Source: Candidatus Heimdallarchaeota archaeon (lineage in GTDB: Archaea; Asgardarchaeota; Heimdallarchaeia; Heimdallarchaeales; Heimdallarchaeaceae). From it: a stretch of DNA of 5,847 bases. Of the stretch, positions 1 through 5,847 are shown one piece after another. The notes under the pieces were generated by a model. The model did not search any database, was not told the origin of the DNA, and saw only the letters and a program-made list of their open reading frames with translations. The position numbers and the translations under genes are program-made. Within the stretch, counting starts at the first letter, position 1, and each line of letters starts with the position of its first letter. The stretch is taken from NCBI GenBank assembly GCA_016839875.1, contig JAEOTK010000348.1, positions 1 through 5,847 of the forward strand. The letters are read 5' to 3'.

Positions 1-1481
1 GATGAAATAGTCTGTGATAGTAAGGAGATATGATTTACTCTGAAGGATATTGTTAAGCTTTCAAAATTCGAATCAAGATATGATAAGCTGAATGAAAGAT
101 TTACATTGAACATCTTTGAAGCATTTTCTATATAGATAACATCATAGTAGGTTTTGATTGTTGATCCATAGGACGATGTTTCTATTTCTATATGATTCTC
201 TAATAATTTTTCATATTTCTGCTCTGTGACGTATTCTATGTTCTGTAGAGTGACAGAACTGGACTGATAGATGAATATTTTTCCAGTCCCCATAGCATTT
301 CCAAGGAATTTTATGTAAAGTCCTGAATTGAAATTGTCTGTATACGTTACAAGATTAATTATCTGTGTTTCAGGAGTCTGCTTGCTCATTGAAATCACAT
401 CAGATCCTAAGACAGTTGAATCTTGGATGACTTGAAGTACAATTCCTGAGAAAACAGAAGCGCCTTCAAAACTCAAAGCTAGACTTAGATTAAGAATTTG
501 TTCTGGTCCACTAGAAACTGGTTTGAATGATGAAATATCTACTTCTTCATCTATCCCATCTGTCCAAGTCAATTCGTAGAAAACATCTTCCTTGACTGCT
601 CCTTCGACAGCTTTTCCTTCGAATTTCAGTTCACTAATTTCTACTATATCTATACAATAATCTATTTGAAACACTAGTTCGAGAATGTTGAATCCTTCAT
701 CTAAATTTATTTCTCCATGGATGATATTTTCCTCATTTTCATCAAATAGAAAAGATGCTTGTTCTGTAGAGTTGACTAATAAGGTCAGTTCCTTGCCAAA
801 TGATGTAAAATCATTAATTGAAAATGTAATTGTGAAATTAAATGAGTAGGAATCGTTGTAATTATATCGTAGAGCTGAGATTACTCTAAATTCCTTTGCT
901 CCTAACATCACTCCCTCGAACATGAAATTGTCTGGAGAAACTGTGATATTTTGTTGTGCTTCATCTATTTCTACTATTGGTAATTCATTGAACGAAGTGC
1001 CAGACAGAATAGTAATGTTTCCACTCCCGCTGTAAGCTGCTCTACCTTCGAATTGGATTGTGATTTCTCTATCACCTGAAATTTCTTCTTCGAGTGTAAA
1101 TCCTTTTCTTATCTGATATTCTGTAGAATCTTGATAGTTTTGCTCCACTACAACTTCAATCTCAACAGATTCAATTATGAAGGTTATAGATAAACCTGAT
1201 TTGGTTGAAAGATCACCATTTACAATAAAGTTCAATTGAACTTCGTTATAGTAAGATAGATTCAAATTTGAGATGGAAAGTGGGAGGGAACTTTCTAAAA
1301 GAGTTTCATTGTATTCAAAGGTCACATTTTGACCTAAGGTTGCTGAAAGTCCCCCTCCGGTGTGTGATGAGTTGTGTGATATAGTGAGCAGATCGGTGCT
1401 TTTACACACTAGAATATTTGATCCGAGTGAGATGGAAACTACTAATGAAAGTATGATCCAGATTCTAGTAATGTAAGCCAT
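1..1481 (-). CDS. Large secreted beta-rich surface protein with tandem repeats (3' end cut off)
   Basis: The minus strand is open without a stop from an ATG at 1481-1479 to the left edge, giving 493 complete codons; the C-terminus lies outside the window. An in-frame TGA at 1490-1488 makes this ATG the first possible start. Residues 1-26 look like a signal peptide: a short basic start (R6), a hydrophobic core at about 7-20, and cleavage near 20-28. The rest is rich in alternating hydrophobic/polar residues, as in beta-sandwich domains, and poor in cysteine (C26, C276). I count 12 N-x-S/T sequons, for example N52, N155, N178, N215, N331 and N461, fitting an N-glycosylated archaeal extracellular protein. 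Residues about 69-315 and 317-493 align as two copies of a unit of about 247 residues, the second incomplete. I do not recognise a named family; carbohydrate-binding or adhesion-type sandwich domains are possible. It is transcribed divergently from the membrane protein gene at 1617. The reading frame is certain; the function is unknown. Confidence 0.85.
   Translation of the reverse strand, partial: MAYITRIWIILSLVVSISLGSNILVCKSTDLLTISHNSSHTGGGLSATLGQNVTFEYNETLLESSLPLSISNLNLSYYNEVQLNFIVNGDLSTKSGLSITFIIESVEIEVVVEQNYQDSTEYQIRKGFTLEEEISGDREITIQFEGRAAYSGSGNITILSGTSFNELPIVEIDEAQQNITVSPDNFMFEGVMLGAKEFRVISALRYNYNDSYSFNFTITFSINDFTSFGKELTLLVNSTEQASFLFDENEENIIHGEINLDEGFNILELVFQIDYCIDIVEISELKFEGKAVEGAVKEDVFYELTWTDGIDEEVDISSFKPVSSGPEQILNLSLALSFEGASVFSGIVLQVIQDSTVLGSDVISMSKQTPETQIINLVTYTDNFNSGLYIKFLGNAMGTGKIFIYQSSSVTLQNIEYVTEQKYEKLLENHIEIETSSYGSTIKTYYDVIYIENASKMFNVNLSFSLSYLDSNFESLTISFRVNHISLLSQTIS
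3..1277 (-). repeat. Tandem protein-level repeat of about 247 residues within the secreted protein
   Basis: By eye, residues 69-315 and 317-493 of the minus-strand protein share the same order of motifs at a constant offset of 246 to 248. Matching pairs are the strand around N74-L-S and that around N331-L-S; ITIQFEGRAAYSGSGNITI (139-158 region) and LYIKFLGNAMGTGKIFI (388-404 region); and ITFSINDFTSFGKELTLLV (218-236) with LSFSLSYLDSNFESLTISF (462-480). The second copy runs off the left edge, so more copies may follow. Similarity is clear at protein level but divergent, so the duplication is old. Confidence 0.6.
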
Positions 1482-1510
1482 GTCTGCTCAATAGACTAAT
1501 CCAGAAATTC

Positions 1511-1519
1511 ATTTAAAAA
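1511..1519 (-). promoter_or_regulatory. TATA-like box for the secreted-protein gene
   Basis: Read on the minus strand, the A/T-only stretch TTTTTAAAT (1519-1511) is centred about 34 bases before the ATG at 1481. With the usual archaeal spacing of about 25 bases from TATA box to transcription start, the mRNA would begin near 1488 and have a leader of only a few bases. There is no ribosome-binding site in front of the ATG, which agrees with that reading. The core TTTAAA is palindromic, so it might also serve the plus strand. This is inference from sequence only. Confidence 0.45.
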
Positions 1520-1587
1520 GCTAGATGAGCTAAACCAAAAGTTTTATGTCGGTTGATTAGTTAAAAATGAGATTTAATTGGATGTCC

Positions 1588-1594
1588 TTAAATA
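1588..1594 (+). promoter_or_regulatory. TATA-like box for the membrane-protein gene
   Basis: TTAAATA is centred 26 bases in front of the ATG at 1617, which would place the transcription start at or next to that ATG and give a leaderless mRNA. The same geometry is seen at the 2911 gene, and this is my main reason for choosing 1617 over the GTG at 1602. A competing A/T-rich stretch, TTAAAAA at 1561-1567, would start transcription near 1590 and would instead suit the GTG. Confidence 0.45.
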
Positions 1595-1616
1595 GAATGA
1601 AGTGACAAATATTATC

Positions 1617-2834
1617 ATGCCTTTTGAAGAAGAAGAATCCATTCCTTCAGAAAAAATGAAAGATATAGAAAATGAAAGATTCGTGGTTGAACCTAAGAAA
1701 AAAGAAACAGATATTTCTCCTATTCTAGAAGAACCGAATACAAGATTTCATCTGTATATGTATATCTCTGAAGGTGTACTTTTCTTATTTACTCTTCTCT
1801 CCTTCGCATTTGCTTTGGCTGAAATGACCTTCTTCTTTGACATAATTCAAAACGGTTCTTATTATTATTTGAATCTAAAATTATGGTCCTTAATTCTTAT
1901 CATCCCTATTGCCGCATTTGCAATAATAAATACATATTTCTTCATTTTCAGACTTCAACCAAAACATAGAACTTACACCTTCCTTCTCCGATTTGGAACT
2001 ATCACAATCATTGTTACTAGTTTTATCTTTTCACTAATTGCTACTGGATACTCTTATGATTTAACCGAACTGATTCTTGTCTTTGTAGTTCTGTTATACA
2101 GCACAATTTCACAGTTTGTACTGAAAGTCTTTTTGCTTTCAAATGATAAACCGATTAACCTAACTCTCTTTAGGAAAGCAATAGCAGGAAGTCCATCAGA
2201 ATTAGAATGGAGAAAATTTGATTCAATTTCTGGATTTCTAGCTTTATTAAGTGGTGTATTTTTCCTTCAAGCATTTTGGATTATCTACCATTTGATAATA
2301 CGAAAACAGCTGATAACTATTGCTAAACGTAGGTTAATTATTGAAAAACTTGATTATGATAAAGAAGTAAATCTGCAAACTGTTGCGCTTGATGTAGGTA
2401 TAGCGTTAGAAGAAGTAATATTCATTCTAAAACAACTGTCACTCAAAAGGAAAATTATAGTTGAATTTACAAGATATGGAGCTATATTAAAAGAGATAAG
2501 ATATCCAAAATTGTTTACACTAGCTATGCAAGAGAAATATGATGTGTTCTTAGGACAAAAGAAATTATCAGAGATAGAACTTAAAGCAAATAAATTCATA
2601 GAATTAGCTGAAAGAGAGAGATTATCAGAGGAAGATTTAAAGAAAGTGATGGACTTCAAAGATGATCTCAAAATCGAAGATTTAATTCTATTACTTCCGC
2701 ATAGAGTTATTGAGATTAAGAGAGTTGCTTTTTCAAAGAAGAGGTGGATTCAGTTTAATTTAGAGCATACTCTTCTGAAAAGAGAAAGAATTGTAAAAGC
2801 TCTTGTTGAGAATGCAACTAAAATCTTCAACTAG
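1617..2834 (+). CDS. Multi-pass membrane protein with C-terminal winged-helix-like module
   Basis: This encodes 405 residues from ATG 1617; an in-frame GTG at 1602 would add five, and a TAG at 1593-1595 rules out anything longer. The first 45 residues are charged and mainly acidic, with a KKK cluster near 27-29. Five hydrophobic segments follow at about 46-74, 90-112, 123-144, 149-174 and 204-228. After a basic stretch (RKQLITIAKRR), residues about 235-295 read as a winged helix: two helices (VNLQTVALDVGI, then ALEEVIFILKQLSLKRK) and a beta wing (IIVEFTRYGAILKEI). Residues about 337-371 (SEEDLKK to LLPHRVIEIKRVA) resemble a second tri-helical, SANT/Myb-like HTH, which is much less certain. 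The rest of the tail is helical and highly charged. I infer a membrane-tethered regulator or scaffold; winged helices also mediate protein-protein contacts, so DNA binding is not shown. It is not a recognised named family. The next gene, 76 bases downstream, has its own promoter. Confidence 0.85.
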   Translation: MPFEEEESIPSEKMKDIENERFVVEPKKKETDISPILEEPNTRFHLYMYISEGVLFLFTLLSFAFALAEMTFFFDIIQNGSYYYLNLKLWSLILIIPIAAFAIINTYFFIFRLQPKHRTYTFLLRFGTITIIVTSFIFSLIATGYSYDLTELILVFVVLLYSTISQFVLKVFLLSNDKPINLTLFRKAIAGSPSELEWRKFDSISGFLALLSGVFFLQAFWIIYHLIIRKQLITIAKRRLIIEKLDYDKEVNLQTVALDVGIALEEVIFILKQLSLKRKIIVEFTRYGAILKEIRYPKLFTLAMQEKYDVFLGQKKLSEIELKANKFIELAERERLSEEDLKKVMDFKDDLKIEDLILLLPHRVIEIKRVAFSKKRWIQFNLEHTLLKRERIVKALVENATKIFN

Positions 2835-2881
2835 AAGGCTGAAAGTTACAAAATTAAGGTATTTTGCCGATATTGTTAAGG

Positions 2882-2889
2882 TTTATATT
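2882..2889 (+). promoter_or_regulatory. TATA box of the beta-propeller surface-protein gene
   Basis: TTTATATT is centred about 25 bases before the ATG at 2911, preceded by a purine-containing stretch (GTTAAGG) where the TFB recognition element would lie. The standard archaeal spacing puts the transcription start at or beside the A of the ATG, so the mRNA should be leaderless. The immediate upstream sequence lacks a Shine-Dalgarno motif, as expected. This is the best-looking promoter in the window and indicates that the gene can be transcribed independently of its upstream neighbour. Confidence 0.6.
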
Positions 2890-2910
2890 GTTCTGTTTTA
2901 AATAAAGAAT

Positions 2911-5655
2911 ATGAAAAGAAAAATAACATTACTTAGTATTTTAACCTTGTTAATTTTTTCTAGTTTTCCCTCTGGAGTAAATATATCTAATGCAGTGATA
3001 AATGATAATAGCTCTCAAAGGTCTCTCCAACAAAATGGAGATGAAGCTTTTGAACATATTTATGGACCTCCTGGTCACGTTGGTTTAGCAGTTAGTGAAG
3101 AAGATAATCTAATTTTTACCAATGCACCAGAAGGTTTAGCTCTCATCCAAAGAGATGACTTATCAAACCAAACAGTTTACACTGATGAAATCGGTTTAAC
3201 TGATGTACAAATCCAGAATTTGGAAATCGATACAGAATTGAAGCTACTATATATTGGTTCAATACAAGGGGTTGATATTCTAAACTATTCAGAAAAGCCT
3301 CTTACAGCTACTCCAATTCTAACAGGTGTAGCAACTAATTTCGAGTTAGGGGACTTTATAGATGTAGATCCAGTCAATCATTTGGTATGGATTGTAACTC
3401 AATCACATGGATTGTATGTTTATGATCCAATTAAAGATGTCTTTGCTGATATAAGTGGATACAATCCTCCAGCTGCAAGCGTAAAAATGCTGACAGTTGA
3501 TGTAAATTCTTCAGAAGGTTTTGCCTATATTGGAACTTCTGTAGGAGTATATAAAATCGATACTACCTCAAATACAACTGAATGGTTTACAACTAGTAAT
3601 GGACTTCTACATGACTATACAAAACTAGTTAAATATTATCCTTCTCTTGGAATGACTTTTATTGTAACATACAATGATACAACAAGTATTTGTGACGGCC
3701 TTTCAGTATTATTCGAGAATGATACAATTAAAACTTACAACTATACTCAAACTCCTTACTACTCAAGAGCATTTCTAGACCTTGTCTGTGATACTGATAG
3801 AGAATTAGGTTTTATTGTCTCCCCATATACAACAAATGCAGAATCAGGTTTATTAGTTTTCAATACAACAAGTTTAGAAGGAATAGCAAAATCTCTCTAT
3901 GGCTCCTTACCTGGAGGGTATCCAATTGCAACTGTAACAGGAGCTCCTTACCCAATTGAAAGCATGCTAGCAACAATAAGACTAGATTCAATTACTGGAG
4001 AACTAATTATGGGTACTGTTCAGCGAATTCAAAAAATGGATTATTCACCACCTAGCACAGCAATAACAGAAAATAGTCCAATCATGGGTCTTGCACATAA
4101 TATGGCAACAGATGTAAATTATAATCCAACAGATGGATATGTATATGTTTCAACACTACTAGGTCTTGATAGAATAGATCCTACAGATCCAAATAGACTA
4201 AATCCAACTTCAGTTGAACACCTTATTGAAGGAATTGGAGGTGCAGGTGGAGATACAGCTGGAGAATTACTTGTCAGTGCTCAGAAAATGTATCATCACA
4301 GATATCTATACGATATTGCAACTACAGGTATAACAAACATGGAATCCATTCTTCCTTTGAGTGAATATAGGTATGTAAGAGATATTTCATCTTCCTATAA
4401 TGAAAGTTTAATCTACTATTCAACAGCAGCACAAAATGCAGGAGTTGGCGGAAATGGTTCAATGATTATCTACAATTGGAATTTAGGAACCTACCATGTA
4501 GAAAACTTCACTACAGACAAAACTACATTGGAAGTAAATATCGTTCTACAGGATCCAACAAGAGATGTGCTTTACGTTGGTACAAATGAATATCTGATTT
4601 TGTATAATCTTACAACTCTAACAGAAATCGATAGATATGGTGGAGGTCTGTGGAATGTACAATCGCTTGAATGGGTAAATGGATATCTCTGGTTTGGTGT
4701 AGATCAATATCCAAACGTGCGAATATTCAATCCAATAGCAGAGACATTTTCTACGTTCGGAAAAGCATCTGAGATATTGTATCCTTCAATAAATGACATC
4801 TATTATCATGAAGCAGAGAAAGAAATTTTCATATCTGCAAATTCAGGTCTATATGTATATAATTATACTAATGGTGAGCTCAAGTATGAATCAGAAGCAG
4901 AAGGACTCTCTACTTTATTTGTTAAAAGAGCTGATTACATCGCTTCTACAGGAGAAATTTGGATAGGGAGTTTTCAAGGTATAAATATCTATGATAGAAC
5001 ATATGATGAGATTGCTCCTAATTTATCAGCTGAAGTAGGATCTTTGAATATAACTGGGATACGATACGTTAATGCTACAGCATATGATTATGCAGGAATA
5101 AAAGAGATCAAAATAACTCTGGAAAATACTACTTGGAGTACTAGCTGGTCCATTTCTAATACTTATTTGCAGGTAGCTCTTGATACATCTATTTATGATG
5201 ATGGAGATTATCAACTAATCATAAATGCGACAGATTGGAACGATGTAGAAACAGGATTAACTTATGATATTTTCATAGACAATACAGATCCAGAATTATC
5301 AGTTGAAATAGGTCCTCTAACTATGGTTGGAGTTCAATATATTAATGTAACAGCTTCAGATTTAGCAGGGATTCAAGACATTGAAGTTATCCTGAAAAAT
5401 AGCTCTTGGAGTACAAACTGGATTGTTTCAGATACTTACCTACAAGTAGTACTTGATACTAATCTCTATGACAACGGAGCATATCAATTGATTGTTAATG
5501 CAACAGATTGGACTGATAAAGAATCCAGTGTAATATATGATATCACAATTGATAATGCTGTAATCAGAGAGTTCTCCGAAATTTTAATACTAGCAGTAAT
5601 ACCTTCAGTTGCTGTATTAGTAGTTTTAATATCTAGAAAGAGACAAGAAACATAA
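2911..5655 (+). CDS. Surface-anchored protein: about 14 beta-propeller blades plus two Ig-like repeats
   Basis: This 914-residue protein starts at the first possible ATG (in-frame TAA at 2899-2901) beside a well-placed TATA box. Residues 1-29 form a signal peptide (MKRK, then a hydrophobic core). Residues about 57-697 contain repeated blades of the type hydrophobic strand, D-x-x-x-x-x-L-Y-I-G, G-(V/L)-x-x-Y/I-D/N, as in the two-component-regulator propeller (Reg_prop-like) family. I mark 14, near 57, 101, 147, 191, 238, 287, 350, 398, 445, 488, 540, 582, 625 and 672, enough for two seven-bladed propellers; the ninth is the weakest. Two 91-residue Ig/Big-like repeats follow (703-793, 794-884), then a transmembrane helix (890-908) and the basic tail RKRQET. 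About 23 N-x-S/T sequons and only two cysteines (C261, C293) suit an extracellular archaeal protein. There is no kinase or other signalling domain. It probably binds ligands or partners at the cell surface; the specific role is unknown. Confidence 0.92.
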   Translation: MKRKITLLSILTLLIFSSFPSGVNISNAVINDNSSQRSLQQNGDEAFEHIYGPPGHVGLAVSEEDNLIFTNAPEGLALIQRDDLSNQTVYTDEIGLTDVQIQNLEIDTELKLLYIGSIQGVDILNYSEKPLTATPILTGVATNFELGDFIDVDPVNHLVWIVTQSHGLYVYDPIKDVFADISGYNPPAASVKMLTVDVNSSEGFAYIGTSVGVYKIDTTSNTTEWFTTSNGLLHDYTKLVKYYPSLGMTFIVTYNDTTSICDGLSVLFENDTIKTYNYTQTPYYSRAFLDLVCDTDRELGFIVSPYTTNAESGLLVFNTTSLEGIAKSLYGSLPGGYPIATVTGAPYPIESMLATIRLDSITGELIMGTVQRIQKMDYSPPSTAITENSPIMGLAHNMATDVNYNPTDGYVYVSTLLGLDRIDPTDPNRLNPTSVEHLIEGIGGAGGDTAGELLVSAQKMYHHRYLYDIATTGITNMESILPLSEYRYVRDISSSYNESLIYYSTAAQNAGVGGNGSMIIYNWNLGTYHVENFTTDKTTLEVNIVLQDPTRDVLYVGTNEYLILYNLTTLTEIDRYGGGLWNVQSLEWVNGYLWFGVDQYPNVRIFNPIAETFSTFGKASEILYPSINDIYYHEAEKEIFISANSGLYVYNYTNGELKYESEAEGLSTLFVKRADYIASTGEIWIGSFQGINIYDRTYDEIAPNLSAEVGSLNITGIRYVNATAYDYAGIKEIKITLENTTWSTSWSISNTYLQVALDTSIYDDGDYQLIINATDWNDVETGLTYDIFIDNTDPELSVEIGPLTMVGVQYINVTASDLAGIQDIEVILKNSSWSTNWIVSDTYLQVVLDTNLYDNGAYQLIVNATDWTDKESSVIYDITIDNAVIREFSEILILAVIPSVAVLVVLISRKRQET
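5017..5562 (+). repeat. Two tandem 273-base (91-residue) Ig-like domain repeats
   Basis: Unit 1 covers 5017-5289 and unit 2 covers 5290-5562, in frame and gap-free when aligned. By hand count 51 of 91 residues are identical. Shared landmarks include the P-x-L-S-x-E start, D-x-A-G-I, the W-S-T-x-W motif, T-Y-L-Q-V, Y-D-x-G-x-Y-Q-L-I, N-A-T-D-W and the closing D-N. This pattern matches the bacterial/archaeal Ig-like folds often found as stalks between an extracellular head and a membrane anchor, which is their position here. The level of identity points to an internal duplication that is younger than the propeller repeats. Confidence 0.85.
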
Positions 5656-5673
5656 CTCTCTTTTTCTTTTTTT
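5656..5673 (+). terminator. Pyrimidine/T-rich transcription terminator tract
   Basis: Directly after the TAA of the surface-protein gene come 18 bases that are all pyrimidine, 14 of them T, including runs of five and seven T. Archaeal RNA polymerase terminates at T-rich tracts on the non-template strand without needing a hairpin, so this is a plausible terminator for the plus-strand gene. It also overlaps the last bases of the convergent minus-strand gene. Confidence 0.6.
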
Positions 5674-5847
5674 ATCCTATATTTCCTTGAATTTTACCCA
5701 TTTTGTTGATTCTTCTTTTACAAGCATTACAGATTTTTATATCTGACCTAATTGTTTTTCCACAATACCTACAATAACCAGGTTCATCAACCTTATCCGG
5801 TGGTGTTTGGGTAATCATCTCATCTCGTTCTTCTTTTTTATGGGTTA
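5672..5847 (-). CDS. Small zinc-ribbon protein (5' end cut off or at the window edge)
   Basis: The minus strand is open from the right edge down to a TAA at 5674-5672, giving 57 residues. The C-terminal half carries two CxxC knuckles, C-R-Y-C and C-N-A-C, ten residues apart, followed by a basic tail (KRRINKMGK). This is the usual layout of a short zinc ribbon of the kind common in archaeal proteins (pattern Y-C-x-x-C-G-x-x-I, then I-C-x-x-C). The N-terminal part is charged (KKEERDE) and then proline/threonine-rich, so it looks like a linker. An in-frame ATG at 5818-5816 could start a 48-residue protein, but the frame stays open upstream to the window edge, so this may be the tail of a longer one. 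It converges on the surface-protein gene with 16 bases between the stops. Zinc binding is well supported; the role (nucleic-acid or protein binding) is not known. Confidence 0.75.
   Translation of the reverse strand, partial: THKKEERDEMITQTPPDKVDEPGYCRYCGKTIRSDIKICNACKRRINKMGKIQGNIG

Noticed and set aside
1404..1406. Cysteine 26 of the secreted protein as a lipoprotein lipidation site
   Set aside because: The residues before it (I-L-V-C) do not match the lipobox pattern with a small residue directly before the cysteine, and the hydrophobic core ends several residues earlier.
1567..1605. 12-codon open frame upstream of the membrane-protein gene as a real gene
   Set aside because: It is too short to judge, has no sequence features, and is probably upstream of the transcript start; kept only as part of a low-interest regulatory observation.
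2354..2671. Open frame of 105 codons on the minus strand
   Set aside because: It lies wholly inside the membrane-protein gene, is serine/phenylalanine/asparagine-rich as expected from reading AT-rich lysine/glutamate codons backwards, and has no promoter or recognisable domain.
2835..2881. Terminator after the membrane-protein gene
   Set aside because: I see no strong T-run or stable hairpin between 2835 and the next TATA box, so the transcript may read through into the 2911 gene.
5026..5214. Open frame of 62 codons on the minus strand
   Set aside because: It is an antisense shadow inside the first Ig-like repeat; its isoleucine/serine-rich composition mirrors the sense codons and nothing supports expression.

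Overview
The window reads as AT-rich archaeal chromosome. The evidence is TATA-like boxes placed about 25 to 34 bases in front of start codons, with no convincing Shine-Dalgarno sequence before those starts. This is the pattern of leaderless or nearly leaderless mRNA. In addition, two exported proteins carry many N-x-S/T glycosylation sequons, one has a C-terminal membrane anchor with a short basic tail, and a small zinc-ribbon protein lies at the right edge. The style recalls uncultured archaeal lineages such as Asgard archaea, but no marker gene here fixes the lineage.

Layout, left to right. Bases 1-1481 (minus strand) hold a large secreted beta-rich protein, cut off by the left edge after 493 residues and built at least partly from a tandem repeat of about 247 residues. 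Bases 1482-1616 form a divergent promoter region. Bases 1617-2834 (plus) encode a multi-spanning membrane protein with a cytoplasmic-looking tail that contains a winged-helix-like module and a possible second helix-turn-helix. Bases 2835-2910 contain the promoter of the next gene. Bases 2911-5655 (plus) encode a 914-residue surface protein: signal peptide, about 14 beta-propeller blades, two tandem Ig-like repeats of 91 residues, and a C-terminal transmembrane anchor. A T-rich tract follows its stop. Bases 5672-5847 (minus, convergent) hold the C-terminal end of a small zinc-ribbon protein whose start lies at or beyond the right edge.

No gene was recognised well enough for a symbol, and no function is proven. 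The theme is the cell envelope: two large, probably N-glycosylated extracellular proteins flank a membrane protein with DNA-binding-like modules. One hypothesis is that the membrane protein is a transmembrane transcription regulator for its surface-protein neighbours. That rests only on domain reading and gene adjacency. There are no RNA genes, mobile elements or CRISPR arrays that I can support, and no gene-free stretch exceeds 300 bases.
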